Origin: Corynebacterium canis | Lineage (GTDB): Bacteria; Actinomycetota; Actinomycetes; Mycobacteriales; Mycobacteriaceae | Assembly (NCBI RefSeq): GCF_030408595.1 | Contig: NZ_CP047080.1 | Coordinates: 423,831 to 487,830 of the forward strand | Direction: 5' to 3' | Length of the DNA: 64,000 bases | Shown here: positions 1-8,994 of the stretch, one piece after another | Layout of the letters: each line of letters begins with the position of its first letter | Position numbering within the stretch: the stretch's first letter is position 1 | The notes under the pieces: model-generated | What the model was told of the DNA's origin: nothing | Databases searched by the model: none | Seen by the model: the letters and a program-made list of their open reading frames with translations, nothing else | Program-made: the position numbers and the translations under genes

Positions 1-1
1 C

Positions 2-1006
2 CAAGCGGGGCAATCCAAGATGATGCAATACACCAGGTACCTCACCGTGGGGTTGGCGTTGCTGCAATCCGCGGGCATCGTGGCGCTGGCCGACCGTGGG
101 CAGCTTCTAGGCACCGGCGTGGAAGTGCTGCGCGCAGATCGCGGCGTGTTCGACCTTGTGGTGCTCGTGCTGACCATGACGGCGGGCGCGGTGCTGGTGA
201 TGTGGATCGGCGAACTGATGACCGAAAAGGGCATCGGCAACGGTATGTCGCTGCTGATCTTCGCCGGTATTGCCACCCGGTTGCCTTCCGACGGCGCGGG
301 CATCCTCGCCAGCTCTGGGGGCGGCGTGTTCGCACTGGTGTTGGTGGCCGTAATCATCTTGGTTGTGGGCGTTGTGTTCATCGAGCAAGGCCAGCGCCGC
401 ATCCCCGTGCAATACGCCAAACGCATGGTCGGACGGCGCCAATACGGGGGTACCTCCACCTACCTGCCGCTGAAGGTGAACCAGGCGGGCGTGATCCCCG
501 TGATCTTCGCGTCCTCGCTGATCTATGTGCCGGTGTTGATCACCCAGATCGTGCAATCCGGGCAGACGCAGGTGAGCGATAACTGGTGGCAGCGGAACGT
601 GATCCAGTTCCTGCAGACCCCCTCTTCGTGGCAGTACATTTTGCTGTACTTTGTGCTGATTATCTTCTTCTCGTACTTCTACGTTTCCGTGCAGTACGAC
701 CCCACTGAGCAGGCAGATAACATGAAGAAGTACGGCGGTTTTATCCCGGGCATTCGCCCAGGGCGGCCGACGGCACAGTACCTCGGTTATGTGATGAATC
801 GCTTGTTATTTGTGGGTGCCCTGTACCTTGGAATTATCGCGGTGCTCCCGAACATTATGTTGGACTTGGGGGTAGGGACCACGAACGCTGGTTCCACCCC
901 GTTTGGTGGTACCGCGATTCTGATCCTCGTGTCTGTGGCGCTGACTACTGTGAAGCAGATCGAGAGTCAGCTCCTACAAAGTAACTATGAAGGGTTCCTC
1001 AAATGA
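2..1006 (+). CDS. secY: Protein translocase subunit SecY (5' partial)
   Basis: Central channel subunit of the SecYEG translocon, a ten-helix inner membrane protein. The reading frame is open from base 2, before the first ATG at 20, and the visible protein begins [15 protein letters not shown], an internal SecY segment, so the N-terminus lies outside the window. About 334 residues are visible, with repeated hydrophobic helices. The cytosolic loop with [11 protein letters not shown] (around residue 130) and the [29 protein letters not shown] segment, shortened here to FIPGIRPG, are SecY hallmarks. The stop overlaps the adk start (ATGA), indicating translational coupling. Identification is secure. 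Confidence 0.97.
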   Translation, partial: QAGQSKMMQYTRYLTVGLALLQSAGIVALADRGQLLGTGVEVLRADRGVFDLVVLVLTMTAGAVLVMWIGELMTEKGIGNGMSLLIFAGIATRLPSDGAGILASSGGGVFALVLVAVIILVVGVVFIEQGQRRIPVQYAKRMVGRRQYGGTSTYLPLKVNQAGVIPVIFASSLIYVPVLITQIVQSGQTQVSDNWWQRNVIQFLQTPSSWQYILLYFVLIIFFSYFYVSVQYDPTEQADNMKKYGGFIPGIRPGRPTAQYLGYVMNRLLFVGALYLGIIAVLPNIMLDLGVGTTNAGSTPFGGTAILILVSVALTTVKQIESQLLQSNYEGFLK

Positions 1007-1548
1007 GACTCGTACTCCTTGGTCCTCCCGGTGCCGGAAAAGGCACTCAAGCCGCCATTCTTTCCGAGCGCTTGGGTGTTCCGCACATTTCCACCGGCGA
1101 CCTATTCCGCGCCAATATTGGTGAAGGTACTCCCCTCGGCATCGAGGCCAAGCAGTACATCGATGCGGGAAAGCTTGTTCCAACCGACGTGACCGCACGC
1201 ATGGTGGAATCCCGCTTGGACGAAGCTGACGCCGCGAACGGGTTCCTGCTCGACGGCTTTCCGCGCACCGTGGAACAGGCCGAATTGCTGGAAGGCATCC
1301 TTGGCAAGCACGGCCATAAGCTCGATGGTGTGATCGAATACCGGGTTTCCGAGGACGTGGTGGTGGAGCGCATGCTGTCCCGCGGACGCGCCGACGATAA
1401 CGAGGAGACGATCCGCACTCGCCTGGGCGTGTACCGGGATGAGACCGCGCCGCTAATCGGCCACTACGGGGATCAATTGATCACCATCGAGGCGGAAGGC
1501 ACCGTGGACGAGATCCTGGCCCGTACGCTCGAGGCCCTTAATGCCTAG
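1003..1548 (+). CDS. adk: Adenylate kinase
   Basis: Catalyses ATP + AMP = 2 ADP in the cytosol. The 181-residue protein begins [17 protein letters not shown], containing the P-loop GPPGAGKGT, and has the AMP-site signature FLLDGFPRT near residue 81. It is the short form: the LID segment around [18 protein letters not shown] has no zinc-binding cysteine insertion, as usual in actinobacteria. Its ATG overlaps the secY stop by ATGA. A hairpin terminator follows, so secY-adk appears to end a transcript and map has its own promoter. Confidence 0.97.
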   Translation: MRLVLLGPPGAGKGTQAAILSERLGVPHISTGDLFRANIGEGTPLGIEAKQYIDAGKLVPTDVTARMVESRLDEADAANGFLLDGFPRTVEQAELLEGILGKHGHKLDGVIEYRVSEDVVVERMLSRGRADDNEETIRTRLGVYRDETAPLIGHYGDQLITIEAEGTVDEILARTLEALNA

Positions 1549-1561
1549 CTAGAAGCTCAAT

Positions 1562-1596
1562 TCGCCCCGCTGCCGGAAGGTGGTGGGGCGTTTTTG
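1562..1596 (+). terminator. Rho-independent terminator after adk
   Basis: CGCCCC near 1563 pairs with GGGGCG near 1585 across a purine-rich loop and is followed directly by TTTTTG. It sits about 15 bases after the adk stop. Confidence 0.7.
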
Positions 1597-1608
1597 CTGT
1601 TGAAGGAT

Positions 1609-1784
1609 GGGTTGTATGCAGCCGTTGACCTGCGATCGTCCGGAATTTCTTCGTTGGGGTGGTCAATGAAGAATGGAAGGACGAGCTGCGGGGTTTTCGG
1701 CCGTGATTCGTCCGGAATTTCTTCGTTAGGCTCCCGAATGAAGAATAGAAAGACCAGCCCCAGGTCGGCGGTTGTGCGCAACCC
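1609..1784 (+). repeat. Dispersed double-hairpin element, copy 1
   Basis: About 176 bases with two tandem hairpin units. In each, TCGTCCGGAATTTCTTCGTT is followed by a short loop and then AATGAAGAAT...GAC (units 1636-1684 and 1708-1754). The element is bounded by GGTTGTATGCAGCC and the palindromic GGTTGTGCGCAACC. A second copy lies in inverted orientation at 57321-57500. Six-frame translations of this stretch are not conserved as protein; the conserved feature is the stem sequence. It looks like a REP/MITE-type element lying between adk and map. Confidence 0.8.
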
Positions 1785-1851
1785 ACCGCCAGGAACGCAA
1801 CCAAGGAGTATCCGCGTTTTGTTGCTCAGCCAAGCCGGGGTCTAGCATTGG

Positions 1852-1881
1852 TTGACACATAACACGTAGAAGATCTGTAAA
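1852..1881 (+). promoter_or_regulatory. Candidate map promoter
   Basis: A consensus -35 TTGACA (1852-1857) is followed 16-18 bases later by a weak -10 (around TGTAAA, 1876-1881), just upstream of the map ATG at 1891. The preceding terminator and repeat make an independent promoter likely. Confidence 0.45.
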
Positions 1882-1890
1882 GGTAGCACC

Positions 1891-2682
1891 ATGGGCTTCC
1901 GCTCAAAAAAGAAAATCGCCGCAAAGAGTCCAGGGGAGTTGGATGCGATGCAGGCGGCAGGGGAGATTGTCGGCAAAGCGTTGCAGGCGGTTAAGGCTGC
2001 GGCGGCACCGGGGGTCACCACCCTGGAGCTCGACGCGATCGCGGAGGAGACCATCAGGAATGCCGGCGCGATCCCCACGTTCCTGGGTTATCAGGGCTTC
2101 CCGGGTTCCATTTGCGCCTCCGTGAATGAGGTGATCGTGCATGGGATTCCGAGTGCGGATACGGTGTTGCAGGCGGGCGATCTGGTGTCCATCGATTGCG
2201 GCGCTACGTTCGAAGGCTGGGTGGGGGATTCGGCGTGGACGTTTGGCGTGGGCGAACTCGATGCGCAGGCCCAGGCGTTGAACGAGGCCACCGAGTGGGT
2301 GCTGCAGGAAGGGCTGCGGGCGATGCTCCCCGGTAATAGGCTTACCGACGTCTCGCACGCGCTGGAAGTAGCCACCCGCAAGGCCGAACAACGTTTCGGC
2401 GTGGCTCTTGGGATTGTGTCGGGCTATGGCGGGCATGGCATTGGCCGCACGATGCACGAGGACCCGTTCCTAGCCAACGAGGGGCGCGGCGGGCGTGGTC
2501 CGATTATCCAAGAGGGCAGCGTTCTGGCCATCGAACCGATGCTTACCTTAGGCACAACTGAGTCCGCGGTGTTGGAGGACGATTGGACCGTGGTTACCCT
2601 CGATGGTTCGTGGTCATCCCATTGGGAGCACACTGTTGCGGCGACCGCAAAGGGCCCCCGAATCCTCACCCCTCGTAAGTAA
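1891..2682 (+). CDS. map: Methionine aminopeptidase, type I
   Basis: Removes the initiator Met from nascent proteins; cytosolic di-metal hydrolase. The 263-residue protein carries the metal-ligand set in order: Asp in [19 protein letters not shown] (near residues 107 and 118), His in [12 protein letters not shown] (near 181), Glu in [10 protein letters not shown] and the last Glu in HWEHTVA. The catalytic His is in [10 protein letters not shown]. There is no N-terminal zinc-finger extension. AGGTAG precedes the ATG. It keeps the usual place after adk but is separated from it by a terminator and a dispersed repeat. Confidence 0.95.
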   Translation: MGFRSKKKIAAKSPGELDAMQAAGEIVGKALQAVKAAAAPGVTTLELDAIAEETIRNAGAIPTFLGYQGFPGSICASVNEVIVHGIPSADTVLQAGDLVSIDCGATFEGWVGDSAWTFGVGELDAQAQALNEATEWVLQEGLRAMLPGNRLTDVSHALEVATRKAEQRFGVALGIVSGYGGHGIGRTMHEDPFLANEGRGGRGPIIQEGSVLAIEPMLTLGTTESAVLEDDWTVVTLDGSWSSHWEHTVAATAKGPRILTPRK

Positions 2683-2744
2683 TTCCTGTGAAAAATCGCG
2701 CAAATACTTAACTAAATGAGTGATTTGGTATAGCATGTCTAACC

Positions 2745-3446
2745 ATGTTCTATAAACCACGTCATGCGAAACCCTCGGTAGCAAAGATCCGCACGGCAGC
2801 GTGCGCCTCCTCCGGCGTTGCCATGGTCGGGTTGATCTCCAATCCTGCGGCGGCCGCCGCGAATCCGCTGTCCGCTTCCGTGCAGGGCTCCAGCGAGGCC
2901 GTCAACCAAGGGTTGCGGCAAACGGCGTGGGATACTAGAAATGCTGTTCACCAGGGCGTTTCGGGCCTGCCGCCGCATATCGCGGACGCCGCTCGCGGGG
3001 CCGTCGATAATGCCGTGAATGGCGCATTCCCAGGTTTGATTCAGGAACGCACCGCCCCGGCCCCCGCGGCGCCGGTGGCAAATCCCGGTTTTGATACGGG
3101 TTCCTGCCCGCCCGCCGCGCGCGCTTGCATCGATCTTGCGGGCCAGCGCACGTGGCTGCAGCGCAATGGCCAGGTGACCTACGGCGCGGTGCCGATGTCC
3201 TCCGGCGCGCAGGGTTGGGAAACCCCCCGGGGCACGCATCATGTGACGCGCAAGGTGCAAAACGAGGTCAGCCGCCAGTTCAATAATGCGCCGATGCCGT
3301 ACTCCGTGTATTTCACCAACAATGGCATCGCGTTCCACGAGGGCGATGTGCGCTTGCTGTCTCATGGTTGCATTCATTTGAACCACAATGATGCCGTGAC
3401 CTATTTCCAGGACCTGCAGGTCGGTGACATGGTCTACGTGTACTGA
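2745..3446 (+). CDS. Secreted L,D-transpeptidase (YkuD fold)
   Basis: Probably cross-links or anchors peptidoglycan outside the membrane. The 233-residue protein has a basic N-terminus and a hydrophobic signal segment ending in an Ala-rich stretch around residue 38. A low-complexity helical linker follows, then a C-terminal YkuD catalytic domain from about residue 115. The active-site motif SHGCIHL is intact with Cys near residue 209, and FHEG upstream supplies the family's conserved His. A likely -10 (TATAGC, 2729-2734) ends ten bases before the ATG, suggesting a very short leader. It lacks the Ig-like domains of larger mycobacterial Ldt enzymes. The exact cross-linking reaction is not readable from sequence. 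Confidence 0.88.
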   Translation: MFYKPRHAKPSVAKIRTAACASSGVAMVGLISNPAAAAANPLSASVQGSSEAVNQGLRQTAWDTRNAVHQGVSGLPPHIADAARGAVDNAVNGAFPGLIQERTAPAPAAPVANPGFDTGSCPPAARACIDLAGQRTWLQRNGQVTYGAVPMSSGAQGWETPRGTHHVTRKVQNEVSRQFNNAPMPYSVYFTNNGIAFHEGDVRLLSHGCIHLNHNDAVTYFQDLQVGDMVYVY

Positions 3447-3453
3447 GTTGCGC

Positions 3454-3466
3454 GGCGTCGATAAGC
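3454..3466 (+). repeat. GGCGTCGATAAGC motif, intergenic copy
   Basis: Exact copy of an over-represented 13-mer (see findings), lying 7 bases after the stop of the L,D-transpeptidase gene. Confidence 0.6.
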
Positions 3467-3528
3467 TTAACCAAAGCTAAGGGTAACCCTAATTATACCG
3501 TGAGGGCTTGCTTAGATATTCTTGCGGT

Positions 3529-4332
3529 ATGGCGTTTGAACCACCGCCGAAACGTTGCTCACGCAGCCGGATCGGCACCGAAAACTGCTGCTGGGCGCTT
3601 GCCTTTGTAATCACCATTGTGACCGCGCTGGCGCCGGTGCTGGCGATGCGGCACGACGTAGTAGCCGCCCAACACGTGCAACCCTCGCTGACATTGCCGC
3701 CGCCCAGCGCCCGCACGGATATCGGCGGCGGTATTCAGCGGTCGCGCCTGGACTACGATCCGCCAGCGGTGATTACTACGGGGGAGCTGCGGCACCGCAT
3801 CGACGAGTATTTCGTGCCCGTCAACCTCATCGAGCTTTTCGGCGCCTACGATTCCTGCACGCCCTCGGAAACGCGGGCGTTGGAGCACCTTAACGTGGTG
3901 TGCGTGGGCGATTATCGCAAGGTGAACGAATATGTGGCCGCGCTCGGGTTGCCGCGGCTTGGGGTGATTGATACGGCGCGGGCTACGTTTTCTTATAGTT
4001 CCTACGAGGCGTCCGACGATACGCTTTTCAATGACGTGGAGGGGTGCGCGACGACGATTGACCGCGTCTACCGCGACACCGGCACAACGTTAATCGTTTT
4101 AGAGGAGCCTTGCGACGCCGCGGATAAGCCGTTTCCGGGCGCGTGGGAGGCCGGGCGCACGAGGTTTTCCGCGGTGCATATCATGGACTATCAGCGGGGG
4201 ATCGAGGATTCACAGGGCGTGCGATTGTATCCGACGTTGACGATCGAGGGTTTTGAAAGCCGGGACGCGATCGAGGCGTTGATGCGATATTTTGGGTTGA
4301 AGTTTAAGCCGTTGGGGCCGGTCATGGAGTAG
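3529..4332 (+). CDS. Membrane-anchored protein of unknown function
   Basis: Not recognised. From the ATG at 3529 the protein has 267 residues: a short basic cytosolic start, one transmembrane segment (ALAFVITIVTALAPVLAM, about residues 22-39), then a proline-rich linker and an extracytoplasmic domain. That domain contains four Cys (YDSCTPSET, VVCVGD, VEGCATT, EEPCDAA) that could form two disulphides. A TTG at 3508 is an alternative start, but neither start has a convincing ribosome binding site. Upstream, an AGGGTAACCCT dyad (about 3480-3490) and TATACC (3494-3499) could be an operator and -10. It lies between an L,D-transpeptidase and infA, so a cell-envelope role is possible but is only inference. 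Confidence 0.65.
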   Translation: MAFEPPPKRCSRSRIGTENCCWALAFVITIVTALAPVLAMRHDVVAAQHVQPSLTLPPPSARTDIGGGIQRSRLDYDPPAVITTGELRHRIDEYFVPVNLIELFGAYDSCTPSETRALEHLNVVCVGDYRKVNEYVAALGLPRLGVIDTARATFSYSSYEASDDTLFNDVEGCATTIDRVYRDTGTTLIVLEEPCDAADKPFPGAWEAGRTRFSAVHIMDYQRGIEDSQGVRLYPTLTIEGFESRDAIEALMRYFGLKFKPLGPVME

Positions 4333-4541
4333 CAACCTTGGCTGCGCAATCGGCTTTCCGTATCGCACAATGAAACCTAAGTGTGAGTTTCTTAGTCGGG
4401 GTGTGGCAGCTCACGCCTTGAACATTTGGGGAACGTGCAGGTGGGGTGTAGGGTTACTAGGTGGTGTGAACTGTTTACAGTTCCATCACCGTAGCACTAT
4501 GACACCCATCCGGCAGTCTGAGCCGGGGAAAAGCAGAGGAT

Positions 4542-4763
4542 ATGGCTAAAAAGGAAGGCGCAATCGAGGTAGAGGGACGCATTGTTGAACCTTTGCCAAA
4601 CGCAATGTTCCGTGTCGAGCTTGACAACGGGCACAAAGTCCTTGCTCACATCAGTGGCAAGATGCGCCAGCACTACATCCGTATCCTCCCCGAGGATCGC
4701 GTCGTTGTGGAGCTGTCTCCGTACGACTTGACCCGCGGTCGCATCGTCTACCGCTACAAGTAA
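4542..4763 (+). CDS. infA: Translation initiation factor IF-1
   Basis: Binds the 30S A-site during initiation. The 73-residue single OB-fold protein begins [20 protein letters not shown] and ends [14 protein letters not shown], both typical of IF-1; length is standard. Start ATG at 4542 follows GCAGAGG. It heads the rpsM-rpsK-rpsD-rpoA-rplQ group. In many bacteria rpmJ lies between infA and rpsM; the 180 bases here contain no rpmJ. Confidence 0.97.
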   Translation: MAKKEGAIEVEGRIVEPLPNAMFRVELDNGHKVLAHISGKMRQHYIRILPEDRVVVELSPYDLTRGRIVYRYK

Positions 4764-4943
4764 GTTTTTTTAAGCCTCCTTATTCCAGGCAGGCGGGGAC
4801 GTCTGCTTTCTTCACCTTCGGCATCGGTGGCTGAAGCCTCGCGTAATCTCGACCCACCGTCCGGCATCCGTCCGGGCAAAGCGTTGTCTGGCGGGGACGA
4901 ATAAGGAGAAAACCACCGTAACAACCGGAAAGGATACTGCCAC

Positions 4944-5312
4944 ATGGCACGCCTTGCTGGAGTTGACCTGCCGCGCAATAAGCGCATGGAGGTCGCTCTC
5001 ACCTACATTTACGGCATCGGCCCCGCCCGTGCCGCCAAGCTGCTGGAAGAGACCGGCATCTCTCCCGACCTGCGTACCGATAACCTGACCGACGAGCAGA
5101 TCGCTGCGCTGCGTGACGTCATCGAAGCCACCTGGAAGGTGGAGGGTGACCTGCGCCGCCAGGTTCAGGCCGATATTCGCCGCAAGATCGAAATTGGTTG
5201 CTATCAGGGGTTGCGTCACCGTCGTGGCCTGCCCGTGCGCGGTCAGCGCACCAAGACCAATGCGCGTACGCGTAAGGGTCCGAAGAAGACGATCGCCGGA
5301 AAGAAGAAGTAA
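4944..5312 (+). CDS. rpsM: 30S ribosomal protein S13
   Basis: Binds the head of the small subunit and contacts the tRNA P-site. The 122-residue protein begins [19 protein letters not shown], has the [10 protein letters not shown] motif near residue 20 and the basic tail [18 protein letters not shown] that reaches the P-site. It starts 180 bases after infA and is followed by rpsK after 3 bases. Confidence 0.97.
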   Translation: MARLAGVDLPRNKRMEVALTYIYGIGPARAAKLLEETGISPDLRTDNLTDEQIAALRDVIEATWKVEGDLRRQVQADIRRKIEIGCYQGLRHRRGLPVRGQRTKTNARTRKGPKKTIAGKKK

Positions 5313-5315
5313 AGA

Positions 5316-5720
5316 ATGCCTCCTAAAGCACGCTCTGGCGCGCGCCGCACTGGCCGTCGCGTCGTAAAAAAGAATGTGGCCAAAGGTGCCGCATACATCA
5401 AGTCCACCTTTAATAACACCATCGTGTCTATCACCGACCCGAACGGTGCTGTGATTTCTTGGGCGTCCTCCGGCCATGTTGGCTTCAAGGGTTCCCGCAA
5501 GTCCACCCCGTTCGCCGCGCAGATGGCCGCCGAAAATGCAGCCCGCAAGGCGATGGAGCATGGCATGACGAAGGTTGACGTCTACGTCAAGGGCCCGGGT
5601 TCGGGCCGTGAAACCGCTATCCGTTCCCTCTCGGCCGCCGGCCTTGAGGTTGGTCAGATTTACGACGTGACTCCGCAGCCCCACAATGGTTGCCGTCCGC
5701 CGAAGCGTCGTCGCGTTTAG
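5316..5720 (+). CDS. rpsK: 30S ribosomal protein S11
   Basis: Platform protein of the 30S subunit next to the mRNA exit. The 134-residue protein shows the S11 core with [10 protein letters not shown] near residue 40, [19 protein letters not shown], and the C-terminal [13 protein letters not shown]. It begins 3 bases after rpsM, consistent with one polycistronic unit. Confidence 0.97.
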   Translation: MPPKARSGARRTGRRVVKKNVAKGAAYIKSTFNNTIVSITDPNGAVISWASSGHVGFKGSRKSTPFAAQMAAENAARKAMEHGMTKVDVYVKGPGSGRETAIRSLSAAGLEVGQIYDVTPQPHNGCRPPKRRRV

Positions 5721-5743
5721 TAGGAAAGGAAAGGTCACTTACA

Positions 5744-6349
5744 ATGGCTCGTTACACTGGCCCCGCAACCCGTAAGTCCCGCCGCCTCCGCGTCGACCTT
5801 GTCGGTGGAGACGTTGCGTTTGAGCGTCGTCCGTACCCTCCGGGACAGGCTGGCCGCGCGCGCATCAAGGAGTCCGAGTACCTGCTGCAGCTGCAAGAAA
5901 AGCAGAAGGCTCGCTTCACGTACGGCGTTATGGAAAAGCAGTTCCGCCGCTACTACGCCGAGGCTAATCGACGCCCCGGCAAGACCGGCGAAAACCTGGT
6001 GATTCTGCTGGAGTCCCGCCTGGACAACGTGGTGTACCGCGCTGGTCTGGCGCGCACCCGCCGTCAGGCCCGCCAGCTGGTTTCCCACGGTCATTTCACC
6101 GTGAATGGCAAGAAGGTCAACGTCCCTTCCTTCCAGGTTTCCCAGTACGACATCATTGATGTCCGTGAGAAGTCTCGGAAGATGCTGTGGTTCGAAGAGG
6201 CACAGGAAAACCTCGTCGACGCCATCGTCCCGGCCTGGTTGCAGGTCGTTCCATCCACCCTGCGCATCCTCGTGCACCAGCTGCCCGAGCGCGCCCAGAT
6301 CGACGTGCCGCTGCAAGAGCAGCTGATCGTCGAGTTCTACTCGAAGTAA
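5744..6349 (+). CDS. rpsD: 30S ribosomal protein S4
   Basis: Primary 16S rRNA binder that nucleates 30S assembly. The ATG at 5744 gives 201 residues beginning MARYTGPATRKSRRLRVDLV; AGGAAAGGAAAGG lies upstream. In-frame extension to 5690 would run back into rpsK and is not expected. The central S4 RNA-binding domain carries SRLDNVVYRAGLARTRRQAR near residue 88. It is the form without the zinc-binding N-terminal cysteines. Confidence 0.97.
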   Translation: MARYTGPATRKSRRLRVDLVGGDVAFERRPYPPGQAGRARIKESEYLLQLQEKQKARFTYGVMEKQFRRYYAEANRRPGKTGENLVILLESRLDNVVYRAGLARTRRQARQLVSHGHFTVNGKKVNVPSFQVSQYDIIDVREKSRKMLWFEEAQENLVDAIVPAWLQVVPSTLRILVHQLPERAQIDVPLQEQLIVEFYSK

Positions 6350-6443
6350 TTCTGGCTGCGTTGCCGCAGCTCAAGGAATCTTCATTTCAATCCGTTGCCA
6401 ATAGACGTCATATAGCGGGCGTCATTGAAGGAGAACGAATCTC

Positions 6444-7460
6444 ATGCTCATTTCCCAGCGCCCTGAAATCAATGAAGAGTTTGTGGGCCCGGCTCGTTCC
6501 CGGTTCACCATCGAGCCGCTCGAACCCGGATTTGGTTACACCCTGGGTAATTCCCTGCGTCGGACGCTGCTGTCCTCCATCCCGGGTGCGGCAGTCACCA
6601 GCGTCAAGATCGACGGTGTGCTTCACGAATTCACCACTATTAACGGTGTGAAGGAAGACGTTTCCGACATCATCCTGAACATCAAGGGCATGGTGCTTTC
6701 CTCCACTTCCGACGAGCCGGTGGTCATGTACCTCCGCAAGGAAGGGGAAGGCGTTGTCACCGCGGGCGATATCGAAGCGCCCGCCGATGTGGAAATCCAC
6801 AACCCGGATATGCACATTGCAACGCTGAATGAGCAAGGCAGCCTCAATATCGAATTGGTTGTGGAACGTGGCCGTGGCTACGTGCCCGCCACCATGTACG
6901 GCGGCTCCGGGGAGATCGGCCGCATCCCGGTCGATCAGATCTATTCTCCGGTGCTCAAGGTGAGCTACAAGGTGGAAGCTACTCGTGTTGAGCAGCGCAC
7001 CGACTTTGACAAGCTCATCATCGATGTTGAGACCAAGAATTCTATCTCCGCTCGTGACGCCATGGCATCTGCTGGCAAAACCCTCGTCGAATTGTTCGGT
7101 CTCGCCCGCGAGCTGAACGAAGCCGCTGAGGGCATCGAGATCGGCCCCTCTCCCCAAGAGACCGAACACACCGAGTCCTACAAGATCCCGATTGAGGACC
7201 TGAACTTCTCCGTTCGTTCCTACAATTGCTTGAAGCGCCAAGAGATCCACACCGTGGGCGAACTCGCGGAATGCAACGAATCCGATCTGTTGGACATCCG
7301 CAACTTCGGGCAGAAGTCCATCGATGAGGTGAAGATCAAGCTCGCCAGCTTGGGCCTCACCCTGAAGGACGCTCCCGAGGATTTCGATCCGACCACCTTG
7401 GAAGGGTACGACGCGGAAACCGGTGACTTCATCGACCTCGACGCTGAAGATTCCGAGTAG
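6444..7460 (+). CDS. rpoA: RNA polymerase alpha subunit
   Basis: Dimerising scaffold of RNA polymerase. The 338-residue protein has the N-terminal dimerisation/assembly domain ([20 protein letters not shown] near residue 30) and the C-terminal UP-element/activator domain ([15 protein letters not shown] and [20 protein letters not shown] near residues 255-305). AAGGAG lies upstream of the ATG. Length and placement between rpsD and rplQ are standard. Confidence 0.98.
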   Translation: MLISQRPEINEEFVGPARSRFTIEPLEPGFGYTLGNSLRRTLLSSIPGAAVTSVKIDGVLHEFTTINGVKEDVSDIILNIKGMVLSSTSDEPVVMYLRKEGEGVVTAGDIEAPADVEIHNPDMHIATLNEQGSLNIELVVERGRGYVPATMYGGSGEIGRIPVDQIYSPVLKVSYKVEATRVEQRTDFDKLIIDVETKNSISARDAMASAGKTLVELFGLARELNEAAEGIEIGPSPQETEHTESYKIPIEDLNFSVRSYNCLKRQEIHTVGELAECNESDLLDIRNFGQKSIDEVKIKLASLGLTLKDAPEDFDPTTLEGYDAETGDFIDLDAEDSE

Positions 7461-7508
7461 AAAGCACTCAGCCACCGCGCTCAAATATTCGTACACGAGG
7501 AGTACATC

Positions 7509-7943
7509 ATGCCAAAGCCCAAGAAGGGGCCCCGTCTCGGCGGTTCTGCTAGCCACCAGAAGAAGATTCTTTCGAACCTGGCGGCGCAGCTGATCGAGCA
7601 CGGCGCAATCAAGACCACGGACACCAAGGCCAAGCTGCTGCGTCCGTACGTGGAAAAGCTCATTACCAAAGCCAAGGCCGGCACTGTTGCCGACCGCCGT
7701 AATGTGCTCAAGGACGTCCCGAACAAGGAGATCGTCGCTCGCCTGTTCAACGAGCTCGCTCCCAAGTTCGAAGGTCGTGAGGGTGGCTACACCCGCATCG
7801 TCAAGCTGGAAAACCGCAAGGGCGACAACGCCCCGATGTCTCAGATCTCGCTCATCCTCGAGCCGACCGTGAGCACCGAGGCCTCCCGCGCCGCCCGCGC
7901 CGCCGCTTCCAAGCAGGTCGAGGAGACCACTGAGGAAAACTAA
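7509..7943 (+). CDS. rplQ: 50S ribosomal protein L17
   Basis: Large-subunit protein near the exit tunnel. The 144-residue protein begins [20 protein letters not shown] and contains the L17 signature [20 protein letters not shown]. It has a short acidic C-terminal extension ending [16 protein letters not shown] precedes the ATG. It closes the ribosomal operon and is followed by a strong terminator. Confidence 0.97.
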   Translation: MPKPKKGPRLGGSASHQKKILSNLAAQLIEHGAIKTTDTKAKLLRPYVEKLITKAKAGTVADRRNVLKDVPNKEIVARLFNELAPKFEGREGGYTRIVKLENRKGDNAPMSQISLILEPTVSTEASRAARAAASKQVEETTEEN

Positions 7944-7956
7944 ACCTTTCCGCGCC

Positions 7957-7993
7957 GACCCGCAGACCCGCTTGGGCTGCGGGTCTTGTGTTT
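7957..7993 (+). terminator. Terminator of the infA/rpsM-rplQ operon
   Basis: GACCCGCAG (7957-7965) pairs perfectly with CTGCGGGTC (7977-7985) and is followed by TTGTGTTT, 13 bases after the rplQ stop. Confidence 0.85.
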
Positions 7994-8039
7994 GCAACAT
8001 TGATTGGACTCAAGCGAAAGACAAGTAGAATTGGACAGC

Positions 8040-8903
8040 GTGACTGATACTTTCCGCCTGCGCCTAGACCTTTCCTACGACGGCACGGATTTTCATGGGT
8101 GGGCTCGCCAAACGCGGCAAGGCAACGCGGATGAATTGCGCACAGTCCAGGGCACGTTGGAGGAGACGCTCTCGTTGATCCTGCGGGCCCCCGTCCAACT
8201 CACCGTCGCCGGGCGCACGGACGCCGGTGTACATGCGGCGCACCAGGTGGCGCATTGCGATGTCCCGGCGGGTTCGTTAGATCAGCGCAGCATCGACGGG
8301 GATCCCCGCCGGCTGGTTCGCCGCCTGGCCAGGATCCTCCCGGAAGACGTGCGGGTGCGCGATGTGTCCTTCGCCCCGCCCGGATTCGACGCCAGGTTTT
8401 CGGCGTTACGCAGGCATTATGTGTATCGGGTGACCACCCACGAGGCCGGCGCCCTCCCCACGCGCGCCCGGGATACCACGGTGTGGCCCAAGCCGGTGGA
8501 TATGCAGCGGATGCAGCGGGAGGCGGAATCGCTGCTCGGCCTCAATGATTTCGCGGCCTTTTGCAAGCACCGCCCGAACGCCACGACGCTTAGGGATTTG
8601 CAGGTGTTTTCCTGGCGGGATATTTCCACCGTTTGGGAGCCGGAATTATATGAAGCGCATGTTTGTGCAGATGCGTTTTGTTGGTCGATGGTGCGTTCGC
8701 TTGTCGGTGCGTGTTTGGCGGTGGGGGAGGGGCGTCGAAAAGCGGGGTTTGCTGCGGAATTATTGCAGGAGCGGGTGCGTTCTTCGGCGGTTCCGGTGGC
8801 GGCCGCGAAGGGTTTGTCCTTGGTCGGTGTGGACTATCCTGCGGACGAGTGTTTGGCGGAGCGCGCCACGGTAACGCGAAATGTGCGTACCTTGGAAGGT
8901 TGA
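8040..8903 (+). CDS. truA: tRNA pseudouridine(38-40) synthase TruA
   Basis: Isomerises uridines 38-40 of the tRNA anticodon arm. From GTG 8040 it has 287 residues. The catalytic Asp lies in GRTDAGVHA near residue 62; the protein starts [22 protein letters not shown], the usual TruA beginning. In-frame TTG codons at 8004 and 8031 are alternative starts and no ribosome binding site decides between them. The last third has unusually guanine-rich codons. It follows rplQ as in most actinobacteria and precedes the ESX-4 region. Confidence 0.93.
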   Translation: MTDTFRLRLDLSYDGTDFHGWARQTRQGNADELRTVQGTLEETLSLILRAPVQLTVAGRTDAGVHAAHQVAHCDVPAGSLDQRSIDGDPRRLVRRLARILPEDVRVRDVSFAPPGFDARFSALRRHYVYRVTTHEAGALPTRARDTTVWPKPVDMQRMQREAESLLGLNDFAAFCKHRPNATTLRDLQVFSWRDISTVWEPELYEAHVCADAFCWSMVRSLVGACLAVGEGRRKAGFAAELLQERVRSSAVPVAAAKGLSLVGVDYPADECLAERATVTRNVRTLEG

Positions 8904-8994
8904 CCACAATAAAGAGTTCTAACTAAATTTTTAGGGCGGCGGCTGAAAGCGTTTGGGCGCTGGTGTGAAACAGGTGAGGAGTTGGTAAGCCGAC

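Noticed and set aside
6408-8000. 530-codon minus-strand frame across rpoA and rplQ
   Set aside because: Shadow of two certain genes; antisense of rpoA often stays open because of codon usage.
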